Of a stretch of DNA of 64,000 nt, positions 23,177 through 35,582 are shown piece after piece. The translations under genes and the position numbers were made by a program. The stretch's first letter is position 1, and each line of letters begins with the position of its first letter. The DNA is from Henricia sp. BOLD:AAB3569 (lineage: Eukaryota; Echinodermata; Asteroidea; Spinulosida; Echinasteridae), in assembly GCA_037783545.1 (NCBI GenBank), contig JBBELK010000816.1, forward strand, positions 1-64,000. The letters run 5' to 3'. Under the pieces are notes generated by a model, which saw only the letters and a program-made list of their open reading frames with translations, did not search any database and was not told the DNA's origin.

Positions 23177-24368
23177 ATGCTCAGTCCATCGGACTGTCGT
23201 TGTCACGGCCCAGTTTGGGACGGGATTTTGGTCAAAGTGTGGTCCAAACGTCGGCAAATTTGGAGGTCGAAAAATGTTCCGGCGAACTTCAAATTGTGCA
23301 TGCTCCAAGCACTCTTTATTGCGCACTTGTCCTAAAAAATTTACAGACTTTCGCCGGGAAATGGCAGAGAAATTTCAGAGTTTAAGAAAAAAGGGGTTGG
23401 AGCTTCCTGGATGCTCCCGCAACCTGTGGCTGTCTGTACACACCTCTTTGGTGTACTCCTGACTCGTGCGCATGCTCAGTCCATCGGACTGTCGTTGACA
23501 CGGCCCAGTTTGGGACGGGATTTTGGTCAAAGTGTGGTCCAAACGTCGGCAAATTTGGAGGTCGAAAAATGTTCCGACGAACTTCAAATTTTGCATGCTC
23601 CAAGCACTCTTTATTGCGCACTTGTCCTAAAAAATTAACAGACTTTCGCCGGGAAATGGCAGAGAAATTTCAGAGTTTAAGAAAAAAGGGGTTGGAGCTT
23701 CCTGGATGCTCCCGCAACCTGTGGCTGTCTGTACACACCTCTTTGGTGTACTCCTGACTCGTGCGCATGCTCAGTCCATCGGGACTGTCGTTGACACGGT
23801 CCAGTTTGGGACGGGATTTTGGTCAAAGTGTGGTCCAAACGTCGGCAAATTTGGAGGTCGAAAAATGTTCCGAAGAACTTCAAATTTTGCATGCTCCAAG
23901 CACTCTATATTGCGCACTTGTCCTAAGAAATTGACAGACTTTCGCCGGGAAATGGCAGAGAAATTTCAGAGTTTAAGAAAAAAGGGGTTGGAGCTTCCTG
24001 GATGCTCCCGCAACCTGTGGCTGTCTGTACACACCTCTTTGGTGTACTCCTGACTCGTGCGCATGCTCAGTCCATCGGACTGTCGTTGACACGGCCCAGT
24101 TTGGGACGGGATTTTGGTCAAAGTGTGGTCCAAACGTCGGCAAATTTGGAGGTCGAAAAATGTTCCGACGAACTTCAAATTTTGCATGCTCCAAGCACTC
24201 TATATTGCGCACTTGTCCTAACAAATTGACAGACTTTCGCCGGGAAATGGCAGAGAAATTTCAGAGTTTAAGAAAAAAGGGGTTGGAGCTTCATGGATGC
24301 TCCCGCAACCTGTGGCTGTCTGTACACACCTCTTTGGTGTACTCCTGACTCGTGCGCATGCTCAGTCC
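23177..24368 (+). repeat. satellite block 5 (4 monomers between SINE copies 4 and 5)
   Basis: The first two and last monomers match block 3 in their variants. The three middle monomers of block 3 (TTTGTGACGG, plain, second AATTTACAG) are missing. The block looks like block 3 after a precise three-monomer deletion. It also has CACGGTCCAG near 23798, a private change. Confidence 0.92.
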
Positions 24369-24657
24369 GGGGGCGGTCGGGTTGGCGTACGGGTTCTTTC
24401 CTCGCCTTTCACCTCTGGGGTCCCGGGTTCGAATCCGGGGCGTGTATGTGGATTGGGTTTGCAGTCCCTACTTGACCGCGTGGGTTTTCCCCTGGGGCAT
24501 TTCTCTGGGGGTTTTCCTCCCACTTCTAAAACTGCAACTCCTTCTTCGTCATCTCAAGTTGATAATATAGTATAGTTAAAGCTAAAACCGTATAGTTGAT
24601 GGCATAAAGGGCCTTAGTTGCCGAAGATGCCATAAAATATACAACAACAACAACAAC
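24369..24657 (+). mobile_element. tRNA-derived SINE copy 5
   Basis: 289 bp with tail TACAACAACAACAACAAC and intact promoter boxes. The spacing from the end of copy 1 to copy 3 is 4,732 bp and from copy 3 to copy 5 is 4,733 bp, defining a super-unit of two SINEs and fourteen monomers. Confidence 0.93.
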
Positions 24658-26734
24658 ATGCTCAGTCCATCGGACTGTCGTTGACACGGCCCAGTTTGGG
24701 ACGGGATTTTGGTCAAAGTGTGGTCCAAACGTCGGCAAATTTGGAGGTCGAAAAATGTTCCGACGAACTTCAAATTTTGCATGCTCCAAGCACTCTTTAT
24801 TGCGCACTTGTCCTAAAAAATTGACAGACTTTCGCCGGGAAATGGCAGAGAAATTTCAGAGTTTAAGAAAAAAGGGGTTGGAGCTTCCTGGATGCTCCCG
24901 CAACCTGTGGCTGTCTGTACACACATCTTTGGTGTACTCCTGACTCGTGCGCATGCTCAGTCCTTCGGACTGTCGTTGACACGGCCCAGTTTGTGACGGG
25001 ATTTTGGTCAAAGTGTGGTCCAAACGTCGGCAAATTTGGAGGTCGAAAAATGTTCCGACGAACTTCAAATTTTGCATGCTCCATGCACTCTATATTGCGC
25101 ACTTGTCCTAAAAAATTGACAGACTTTCGCCGGGAAATGGCAGAGAAATTTCAAAGTTTAAGAAAAAAGGGGTTGGAGCTTCCTGGATGCTCCCGCAACC
25201 TGTGGCTGTCTGTACACACCTCTTTGGTGTACTCCTGACTCGTGCGCATGCTCAGTCCTTCGGACTGTCGTTGACACGGCCCAGTTTGGGACGGGATTTT
25301 GGTCAAAGTGTGGTCCAAACGTCGGCAAATTTGGAGGTCGAAAAATGTTCCGACGAACTTCAAATTTTGCATGCTCCAAGCACTCTATATTGCGCACTTG
25401 TCCTAAAAAATTGACAGACTTTCGCCGGGAAATGGCAGAGAAATTTCAGAGTTTAAGATAAAAGGGGTTGGAGCTTCCTGGATGCTCCCGCAACCTGTGG
25501 CTGTCTGTACACACCTCTTTGGTGTACTCCTGACTCGTGCGCATGCTCAGTCCATCGGACTGTCGTTGACACGGCCCAGTTTGGGACGGGATTTTGGTCA
25601 AAGTGTGGTCCAAACGTCGGCAAATTTGGAGGTCGAAAAATTTTCCGACGAACTTCAAATTTTGCATGCTCCAAGCACTCTATATTGCGCACTTGTCCTA
25701 AAAAATTGACAGACTTTCGCCGGGAAATGGCAGAGAAATTTCAGAGTTTAAGAAAAAAGGGGTTGGAGCTTCCTGGATGCTCCCGCAACCTGTGGCTGTC
25801 TGTACACACCTCTTTGGTGTACTCCTGACTCGTGCGCATGCTCAGTCCATCGGACTGTCGTTGACACGGCCCAGTTTGGGACGGGATTTTGGTCAAAGTG
25901 TGGTCCAAACGTCGGCAAATTTGGAGGTCGAAAAATGTTCCGACGAACTTCAAATTTTGCATGCTCCAAGCACTCTATATTGCGCACTTGTCCTAAAAAA
26001 TTGACAGACTTTCGCCGGGAAATGGCAGAGAAATTTCAGAGTTTAAGAAAAAAGGGGTTGGAGCTTCCTGGATGCTCCCACAACCTGTGGCTGTCTGTAC
26101 ACACCTCTTTGGTGTACTCCTGACTCGTGCGCATGCTCAGTCCATCGGGACTGTCGTTGACACGGCCCAGTTTGGGACGGGATTTTGGTCAAAGTGTGGT
26201 CCAAACGTCGGCAAATTTGGAGGTCGAAAAATGTTCCGAAGAACTTCAAATTTTGCATGCTCCAAGCACTCTATATTGCGCACTTGTCCTAAGAAATTGA
26301 CAGACTTTCGCCGGGAAATGGCAGAGAAATTTCAGAGTTTAAGAAAAAAGGGGTTGGAGCTTCCTGGATGCTCCCGCAACCTGTGGCTGTCTGTACACAC
26401 CTCTTTGGTGTACTCCTGACTCGTGCGCATGCTCAGTCCATCGGACTGTCGTTGACACGGCCCAGTTTGGGACGGGATTTTGGTCAAAGTGTGGTCCAAA
26501 CGTCGGCAAATTTGGAGGTTGAAAAATGTTCCGACGAACTTCAAATTTTGCATGCTCCAAGCACTCTATATTGCGCACTTGTCCTAACAAATTGACAGAC
26601 TTTCGCCTGGAAATGGCAGAGAAATTTCAGAGTTTAAGAAAAAAGGGGTTGGAGCTTCATGGATGCTCCCGCAACCTGTGGCTGTCTGTACACACCTCTT
26701 TGGTGTACTCCTGACTCGTGCGCATGCTCAGTCC
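24658..26734 (+). repeat. satellite block 6 (7 monomers between SINE copies 5 and 6)
   Basis: It shares private variants with the start of block 4, including ACACACATCTTTGG near 24921 and TTTCAAAGTTTAAG near 25151. AGATAAAAGG and GAAAAATTTTCC follow, then the CCCACAACC, CATCGGGACTG and GAGGTTGAAAAATG monomers. It is block 4 without the extra trimer. Confidence 0.93.
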
Positions 26735-27023
26735 GGGGGCGGTCGGGTTGGCGTACGGGTTCTTTCCTCGCCTTTCACCTCTGGGGTCCCGGGTTCGAAT
26801 CCGGGGCGTGTATGTGGATTGGGTTTGCAGTCCCTACTTGACCGCGTGGGTTTTCCCCTGGGGCATTTCTCTGGGGGTTTTCCTCCCACTTCTAAAACTG
26901 CAACTCCTTCTTCGTCATCTCAAGTTGATAATATAGTATAGTTAAAGCTAAAACCGTATAGTTGATGGCATAAAGGGCCTTAGTTGCCGAAGATGCCATA
27001 AAATATACAAAAACAACAACAAC
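26735..27023 (+). mobile_element. tRNA-derived SINE copy 6
   Basis: 289 bp, tail TACAAAAACAACAACAAC, intact A-box-like and B-box words. It is followed by the private variants CTGTCTTTGTCACGG and AAATTTTAGAG, which it shares only with copy 7. Confidence 0.93.
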
Positions 27024-29395
27024 ATGCTCAGTCCATCGGACTGTCTTTGTCACGGCCCAGTTTGGGACGGGATTTTGGTCAAAGTGTGGTCCAAACGTCG
27101 GCAAATTTGGAGGTCGAAAAATGTTCCGGCGAACTTCAAATTGTGCATGCTCCAAGCACTCTTTATTGCGCACTTGTCCTAAAAAATTTACAGACTTTCG
27201 CCGGGAAATGGCAGAGAAATTTTAGAGTTTAAGAAAAAAGGGGTTGGAGCTTCCTGGATGCTCCCGCAACCTGTGGCTGTCTGTACACACCTCTTTGGTG
27301 TACTCCTGACTCGTGCGCATGCTCAGTCCATCGGACTGTCGTTGACACGGCCCAGTTTGGGACGGGATTTTGGTCAAAGTGTGGTCCAAACGTCGGCAAA
27401 TTTGGAGGTCGAAAAATGTTCCGACGAACTTCAAATTTTGCATGCTCCAAGCACTCTTTATTGCGCACTTGTCCTAAAAAATTAACAGACTTTCGCCGGG
27501 AAATGGCAGAGAAATTTCAGAGTTTAAGAAAAAAGGGGTTGGAGCTTCCTGGATGCTCCCGCAACCTGTGGCTGTCTGTACACACCTCTTTGGTGTACTC
27601 CTGACTCGTGCGCATGCTCAGTCCTTCGGACTGTTGTTGACACGGCCCAGTTTGTGACGGGATTTTGGTCAAAGTGTGGTCCAAACGTCGGCAAATTTGG
27701 AGGTCGAAAAATGTTCCGACGAACTTCAAATTTTGCATGCTCCAAGCACTCTATATTGCGCACTTGTCCTAAGAAATTGACAGACTTTCGCCCGGAAATG
27801 GCAGAGAAATTTCAGAGTTTAAGAAAAAAGGGGTTGGAGCTTCCTGGATGCTCCCGCAACCTGTGGCTGTCTGTACACACCTCTTTGGTGTACTCCTGAC
27901 TCGTGCGCATGCTCAGTCCTTCGGACTGTCGTTGACACGGCCCAGTTTGGGACGGGATTTTGGTCAAAGTGTGGTCCAAACGTCGGCAAATTTGGAGGTC
28001 GAAAAATGTTCCGACGAACTTCAAATTTTGCATGCTCCAAGCACTCTATATTGCGCACTTGTCCTAAAAAATTGACAGACTTTCGCCGGGAAATGGCAGA
28101 GAAATTTCAGAGTTTAAGATAAAAGGGGTTGGAGCTTCCTGGATGCTCCCGCAACCTGTGGCTGTCTGTACACACCTCTTTGGTGTACTCCTGACTCGTG
28201 CGCATGCTCAGTCCATCGGACTGTCGTTGACACGGCCCAGTTTGGGACGGGATTTTGGTCAAAGTGTGGTCCAAACGTCGGCAAATTTGGAGGTCGAAAA
28301 ATTTTCCGACGAACTTCAAATTTTGCATGCTCCAAGCACTCTATATTGCGCACTTGTCCTAAAAAATTGACAGACTTTCGCCGGGAAATGGCAGAGAAAT
28401 TTCAGAGTTTAAGAAAAAAGGGGTTGGAGCTTCCTGGATGCTCCCGCAACCTGTGGCTGTCTGTACACACCTCTTTGGTGTACTCCTGACTCGTGCGCAT
28501 GCTCAGTCCATCGGACTGTCGTTGACACGGCCCAGTTTGGGACGGGATTTTGGTCAAAGTGTGGTCCAAACGTCGGCAAATTTGGAGGTCGAAAAATGTT
28601 CCGACGAACTTCAAATTTTGCATGCTCCAAGCACTCTATATTGCGCACTTGTCCTAAAAAATTGACAGACTTTCGCCGGGAAATGGCAGAGAAATTTCAG
28701 AGTTTAAGAAAAAAGGGGTTGGAGCTTCCTGGATGCTCCCACAACCTGTGGCTGTCTGTACACACCTCTTTGGTGTACTCCTGACTCGTGCGCATGCTCA
28801 GTCCATCGGGACTGTCGTTGACACGGCCCAGTTTGGGACGGGATTTTGGTCAAAGTGTGGTCCAAACGTCGGCAAATTTGGAGGTCGAAAAATGTTCCGA
28901 AGAACTTCAAATTTTGCATGCTCCAAGCACTCTATATTGCGCACTTGTCCTAAGAAATTGACAGACTTTCGCCGGGAAATGGCAGAGAAATTTCAGAGTT
29001 TAAGAAAAAAGGGGTTGGAGCTTCCTGGATGCTCCCGCAACCTGTGGCTGTCTGTACACACCTCTTTGGTGTACTCCTGACTCGTGCGCATGCTCAGTCC
29101 ATCGGACTGTCGTTGACACGGCCCAGTTTGGGACGGGATTTTGGTCAAAGTGTGGTCCAAACGTCGGCAAATTTGGAGGTTGAAAAATGTTCCGACGAAC
29201 TTCAAATTTTGCATGCTCCAAGCACTCTATATTGCGCACTTGTCCTAACAAATTGACAGACTTTCGCCTGGAAATGGCAGAGAAATTTCAGAGTTTAAGA
29301 AAAAAGGGGTTGGAGCTTCATGGATGCTCCCGCAACCTGTGGCTGTCTGTACACACCTCTTTGGTGTACTCCTGACTCGTGCGCATGCTCAGTCC
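27024..29395 (+). repeat. satellite block 7 (8 monomers between SINE copies 6 and 7)
   Basis: A chimeric block. Its first three monomers follow the block-3 order (GTCACGG, plain, TTGTTGACACGG with TTTGTGACGG). The remainder follows the block-4/6 order (AGATAAAAGG, GAAAAATTTTCC, CCCACAACC, CATCGGGACTG, GAGGTTGAAAAATG). The switch lies near 27.8-28.1 kb and is best explained by unequal recombination between the two HOR types. Confidence 0.92.
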
Positions 29396-29684
29396 GGGGG
29401 CGGTCGGGTTGGCGTACGGGTTCTTTCCTCGCCTTTCACCTCTGGGGTCCCGGGTTCGAATCCGGGGCGTGTATGTGGATTGGGTTTGCAGTCCCTACTT
29501 GACCGCGTGGGTTTTCCCCTGGGGCATTTCTCTGGGGGTTTTCCTCCCACTTCTAAAACTGCAACTCCTTCTTCGTCATCTCAAGTTGATAATATAGTAT
29601 AGTTAAAGCTAAAACCGTATAGTTGATGGCATAAAGGGCCTTAGTTGCCGAAGATGCCATAAAATATACAAAAACAACAACAAC
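29396..29684 (+). mobile_element. tRNA-derived SINE copy 7
   Basis: 289 bp, AAAAAC tail class, promoter boxes intact. With copy 6 it forms the most alike pair of SINE-plus-flank units in the window (2,661 bp apart), so this pair probably reflects the most recent duplication in the SINE block. Confidence 0.93.
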
Positions 29685-32057
29685 ATGCTCAGTCCATCGG
29701 ACTGTCTTTGTCACGGCCCAGTTTGGGACGGGATTTTGGTCAAAGTGTGGTCCAAACGTCGGCAAATTTGGAGGTCGAAAAATGTTCCGGCGAACTTCAA
29801 ATTGTGCATGCTCCAAGCACTCTTTATTGCGCACTTGTCCTAAAAAATTTACAGACTTTCGCCGGGAAATGGCAGAGAAATTTTAGAGTTTAAGAAAAAA
29901 GGGGTTGGAGCTTCCTGGATGCTCCCGCAACCTGTGGCTGTCTGTACACACCTCTTTGGTGTACTCCTGACTCGTGCGCATGCTCAGTCCATCGGACTGT
30001 CGTTGACACGGCCCAGTTTGGGACGGGATTTTGGTCAAAGTGTGGTCCAAACGTCGGCAAATTTGGAGGTCGAAAAATGTTCCGACGAACTTCAAATTTT
30101 GCATGCTCCAAGCACTCTTTATTGCGCACTTGTCCTAAAAAATTAACAGACTTTCGCCGGGAAATGGCAGAGAAATTTCAGAGTTTAAGAAAAAAGGGGT
30201 TGGAGCTTCCTGGATGCTCCCGCAACCTGTGGCTGTCTGTACACACCTCTTTGGTGTACTCCTGACTCGTGCGCATGCTCAGTCCTTCGGACTGTTGTTG
30301 ACACGGCCCAGTTTGTGACGGGATTTTGGTCAAAGTGTGGTCCAAACGTCGGCAAATTTGGAGGTCGAAAAATGTTCCGACGAACTTCAAATTTTGCATG
30401 CTCCAAGCACTCTATATTGCGCACTTGTCCTAAGAAATTGACAGACTTTCGCCGGGAAATGGCAGAGAAATTTCAGAGTTTAAGAAAAAAGGGGTTGGAG
30501 CTTCCTGGATGCTCCCGCAACCTGTGGCTGTCTGTACACACCTCTTTGGTGTACTCCTGACTCGTGCGCATGCTCAGTCCATCGGACTGTCGTTGACACG
30601 GCCCAGTTTGGGACGGGATTTTGGTCAAAGTGTGGTCCAAACGTCGGCAAATTTGGAGGTCGAAAAATGTTCCGACGAACTTCAAATTTTGCATGCTCCA
30701 AGCACTCTATATTGCGCACTTGTCCTAAAAAATTGACAGACTTTCGCCGGGAAATGGCAGAGAAATTTCAGAGTTTAAGATAAAAGGGGTTGGAGCTTCC
30801 TGGATGCTCCCGCAACCTGTGGCTGTCTGTACACACCTCTTTGGTATACTCCTGACTCGTGCGCATGCTCAGTCCATCGGACTGTCGTTGACACGGCCCA
30901 GTTTGGGACGGTATTTTGGTCAAAGTGTGGTCCAAACGTCGGCAAATTTGGAGGTCGAAAAATGTTCCGACGAACTTCAAATTTTGCATGCTCCAAGCAC
31001 TCTATATTGCGCACTTGTCCTAAAAAATTTACAGACTTTCGCCGGGAAATGGCAGAGAAATTTCAGAGTTTAAGAAAAAAGGGGTTGGAGCTTCCTGGAT
31101 GCTCCCGCAACCTGTGGCTGTCTGTACACACCTCTTTGGTGTACTCCTGACTCGTGCGCATGCTCAGTCCATCGGACTGTCGTTGACACGGCCCAGTTTG
31201 GGACGGGATTTTGGTCAAAGTGTGGTCCAAACGTCGGCAAATTTGGAGGTCGAAAAATTTTCCGACGAACTTCAAATTTTGCATGCTTCAAGCACTCTAT
31301 ATTGCGCACTTGTCCTAAAAAAATTGACAGACTTTCGCCGGGAAATGGCAGAGAAATTTCAGAGTTTAAGAAAAAAGGGGTTGGAGCTTCCTGGATGCTC
31401 CCGCAACCTGTGGCTGTCTGTACACACCTCTTTGGTGTACTCCTGACTCGTGCGCATGCTCAGTCCATCGGGACTGTCGTTGACACGGCCCAGTTTGGGA
31501 CGGGATTTTGGTCAAAGTGTGGTCCAAACGTCGGCAAATTTGGAGGTCGAAAAATGTTCCGAAGAACTTCAAATTTTGCATGCTCCAAGCACTCTATATT
31601 GCGCACTTGTCCTAAGAAATTGACAGACTTTCGCCGGGAAATGGCAGAGAAATTTCAGAGTTTAAGAAAAAAGGGGTTGGAGCTTCCTGGATGCTCCCGC
31701 AACCTGTGGCTGTCTGTACACACCTCTTTGGTGTACTCCTGACTCGTGCGCATGCTCAGTCCATCGGACTGTCGTTGACACGGCCCAGTTTGGGACGGGA
31801 TTTTGGTCAAAGTGTGGTCCAAACGTCGGCAAATTTGGAGGTCGAAAAATGTTCCGACGAACTTCAAATTTTGCATGCTCCAAGCACTCTATATTGCGCA
31901 CTTGTCCTAACAAATTGACAGACTTTCGCCGGGAAATGGCAGAGAAATTTCAGAGTTTAAGAAAAAAGGGGTTGGAGCTTCATGGATGCTCCCGCAACCT
32001 GTGGCTGTCTGTACACACCTCTTTGGTGTACTCCTGACTCGTGCGCATGCTCAGTCC
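29685..32057 (+). repeat. satellite block 8 (8 monomers between SINE copies 7 and 8)
   Basis: It begins like block 7 (CTGTCTTTGTCACGG, AAATTTTAGAG) but ends like block 3 (AATTTACAG near 31027, GAAAAATTTTCC with CATGCTTCAAGC, CATCGGGACTG, CCTAACAAATT, CTTCATGG). Private bases include TTGGTATACTCC near 30841 and ACGGTATTTTGG near 30908. It is a second recombinant between HOR types. Confidence 0.92.
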
Positions 32058-32346
32058 GGGGGCGGTCGGGTTGGCGTACGGGTTCTTTCCTCGCCTTTCA
32101 CCTCTGGGGTCCCGGGTTCGAATCCGGGGCGTGTATGTGGATTGGGTTTGCAGTCCCTACTTGACCGCGTGGGTTTTCCCCTGGGGCATTTCTCTGGGGG
32201 TTTTCCTCCCACTTCTAAAACTGCAACTCCTTCTTCGTCATCTCAAGTTGATAATATAGTATAGTTAAAGCTAAAACCGTATAGTTGATGGCATAAAGGG
32301 CCTTAGTTGCCGAAGATGCCATAAAATATACAAAAACAACAACAAC
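32058..32346 (+). mobile_element. tRNA-derived SINE copy 8
   Basis: 289 bp, AAAAAC tail class, promoter boxes intact, 11-bp target duplication on both sides. Downstream it has GTTGTCACGG but then the common CCGACGAAC rather than CCGGCGAAC, so its right flank is already recombinant. Confidence 0.93.
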
Positions 32347-33217
32347 ATGCTCAGTCCATCGGACTGTCGTTGTCACGGCCCAGTTTGGGACGGGATTTTG
32401 GTCAAAGTGTGGTCCAAACGTCGGCAAATTTGGAGGTCGAAAAATGTTCCGACGAACTTCAAATTTTGCATGCTCCAAGCACTCTTTATTGCGCACTTGT
32501 CCTAAAAAATTGACAGACTTTCGCCGGGAAATGGCAGAGAAATGTCAGAGTTTAAGAAAAAAAGGGGTTGGAGCTTCCTGGATGCTCCCGCAACCTGTGG
32601 CTGTCTGTACACACCTCTTTGGTGTACTCCTGACTCGTGCGCATGCTCAGTCCATCGGACTGTCGTTGACACGGCCCAGTTTGGGACGGGATTTTGGTCA
32701 AAGTGTGGTCCAAACGTCGGCAAATTTGGAGGTCGAAAAATGTTCCGACGAACTTCAAATTTTGCATGCTCCAAGCACTCTTTATTGCGCACTTGTCCTA
32801 AAAAATTGACAGACTTTCGCCGGGAAATGGCAGAGAAATTTCAGAGTTTAAGAAAAAAGGGGTTGGAGCTTCCTGGATGCTCCCGCAACCTGTGGCTGTC
32901 TGTACACACCTCTTTGGTGTACTCCTGACTCGTGCGCATGCTCAGTCCATCGGACTGTCGTTGACACGGCCCAGTTTGGGACGGGATTTTGGTCAAAGTG
33001 TGGTCCAAACGTCGGCAAATTTGGAGGTCGAAAAATGTTCCGAGCACTCTATATTGCGCACTTGTCCTAACAAATTGACAGACTTTCGCCGCGAAATGGC
33101 AGAGAAATTTCAGAGTTTAAGAAAAAAGGGGTTGGAGCTTCCTGGATGCTCCCGCAACCTGTGGCTGTCTGTACACACCTCTTTGGTGTACTCCTGACTC
33201 GTGCGCATGCTCAGTCC
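32347..33217 (+). repeat. satellite block 9 (3 monomers between SINE copies 8 and 9)
   Basis: The shortest inter-SINE block. It holds a GAAAAAAAGGGG monomer with one extra A near 32551 and a 26-bp deletion at 33043/33044, where CCGA joins GCACTC. The last monomer has CCTAACAAATT but CTTCCTGG instead of CTTCATGG before the SINE. Confidence 0.92.
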
Positions 33218-33506
33218 GGGGGCGGTCGGGTTGGCGTACGGGTTCTTTCCTCGCCTTTCACCTCTGGGGTCCCGGGTTCGAATCCGGGGCGTGTATGTGG
33301 ATTGGGTTTGCAGTCCCTACTTGACCGCGTGGGTTTTCCCCTGGGGCATTTCTCTGGGGGTTTTCCTGCCACTTCTAAAACTGCAACTCCTTCTTCGTCA
33401 TCTCAAGTTGATAATATAGTATAGTTAAAGCTAAAACCGTATAGTTGATGGCATAAAGGGCCTTAGTTGCCGAAGATGCCATAAAATATACAACAACAAC
33501 AACAAC
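33218..33506 (+). mobile_element. tRNA-derived SINE copy 9
   Basis: 289 bp, AACAAC tail class. It carries one private substitution in the body, CCTGCCAC in place of CCTCCCAC, near 33367. A-box-like and B-box words are intact. Confidence 0.93.
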
Positions 33507-35582
33507 ATGCTCAGTCCATCGGACTGTCGTTGACACGGCCCAGTTTGGGACGGGATTTTGGTCAAAGTGTGGTCCAAACGTCGGCAAATTTGGAGGTCGA
33601 AAAATGTTCCGACGAACTTCAAATTTTGCATGCTCCAAGCACTCTTTATTGCGCACTTGTCCTAAAAAATTGACAGACTTTCGCCGGGAAATGGCAGAGA
33701 AATTTCAGAGTTTAAGAAAAAAGGGGTTGGAGCTTCCTGGATGCTCCCGCAACCTGTGGCTGTCTGTACACACCTCTTTGGTGTACTCCTGACTCGTGCG
33801 CATGCTCAGTCCATCGGACTGTCGTTGACACGGCCCAGTTTGGGACGGGATTTTGGTCAAAGTGTGGTCCAAACGTCGGCAAATTTGGAGGTCGAAAAAT
33901 GTTCCGACGAACTTCAAATTTTGCATGCTCCAAGCACTCTTTATTGCGCACTTGTCCTAAAAAATTGACAGACTTTCGCCGGGAAATGGCAGAGAAATTT
34001 CAGAGTTTAAGAAAAAAGGGGTTGGAGCTTCCTGGATGCTCCCGCAACCTGTGGCTGTCTCTACACACCTCTTTGGTGTACTCCTGACTCGTGCGCATGC
34101 TCAGTCCTTCGGACTGTCGTTGACACGGCCCAGTTTGTGACGGGATTTTGGTCAAAGTGTGGTCCAAACGTCGGCAAATTTGGAGGTCGAAAAATTTTCC
34201 GACGAACTTCAAATTTTGCATGCTCCATGCACTCTATATTGCGCACTTGTCCTAAAAAATTGACAGACTTTCGCCGGGAAATGGCAGAGAAATTTCAGAG
34301 TTTAAGAAAAAAGGGGTTGGAGCTTCCTGGATGCTCCCGCAACCTGTGGCTGTCTGTACACACCTCTTTGGTGTACTCCTGACTCGTGCGCATGCTCAGT
34401 CCATCGGACTGTCGTTGACACGGCCCAGTTTGGGACGGGATTTTGGTCAAAGTGTGGTCCAAACGTCGGCAAATTTGGAGGTCGAAAAATGTTCCGACGA
34501 ACTTCAAATTTTGCATGCTCCAAGCACTCTATATTGCGCACTTGTCCTAAAAAATTGACAGACTTTCGCCGGGAAAAGGCAGAGAAATTTCAGAGTTTAG
34601 GAAAAAAGGGGTTGGAGCTTCCTGGATGCTCCCGCAACCTGTGGCTGTCTGTACACACCTCTTTGGTGTACTCCTGACTCGTGCGCATGCTCAGTCCTTC
34701 GGACTGTCGTTGACACGGCCCAGTTTGGGACGGGATTTTGGTCAAAGTGTGGTCCAAACGTCGGCAAATTTGGAGGTCGAAAAATGTTCCGACGAACTTC
34801 AAATTTTGCATGCTCCAAGCACTCTATATTGCGCACTTGTCCTAAAAAATTGACAGACTTTCGCCGGGAAATGGCAGAGAAATTTCAGAGTTTAAGAAAA
34901 AAGGGGTTGGAGCTTCCTGGATGCTCCCGCAACCTGTGGCTGTCTGTACACACCTCTTTGGTGTACTCCTGACTCGTGCGCATGCTCAGTCCTTCGGACT
35001 GTTGTTGACACGGCCCAGTTTGTGACGGGATTTTGGTCAAAGTGTGGTCCAAACGTCGGCAAATTTGGAGGTCGAAAAATGTTCCGACGAACTTCAAATT
35101 TTGCATGCTCCAAGCACTCTATATTGCGCACTTGTCCTAAGAAATTGACAGACTTTCGCCGGGAAATGGCAGAGAAATTTCAGAGTTTAAGAAAAAAGGG
35201 GTTGGAGCTTCCTGGATGCTCCCGCAACCTGTGGCTGTCTGTACACACCTCTTTGGTGTACTCCTGACTCGTGCGCATGCTCAGTCCATCGGACTGTCGT
35301 TGACACGGCCCAGTTTGGGACGGGATTTTGGTCAAAGTGTGGTCCAAACGTCGGCAAATTTGGAGGTCGAAAAATGTTCCGACGAACTTCAAATTTTGCA
35401 TGCTCCAAGCACTCTATATTGCGCACTTGTCCTAACAAATTCACAGACTTTCGCCGGGAAATGGCAGAGAAATTTCAGAGTTTAAGAAAAAAGGGGTTGG
35501 AGCTTCCTGGATGCTCCCGCAACCTGTGGCTGTCTGTACACACCTCTTTGGTGTACTCCTGACTCGTGCGCATGCTCAGTCC
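33507..35582 (+). repeat. satellite block 10 (7 monomers between SINE copies 9 and 10)
   Basis: Exactly seven monomers. Private changes include GTCTCTACACACC near 34059 and GGGAAAAGGCAG near 34574. A TTGTTGACACGG/TTTGTGACGG monomer occurs near 35000, which the AACAAC-class blocks otherwise lack. The last monomer has CCTAACAAATTCACAG and CTTCCTGG. Confidence 0.92.
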
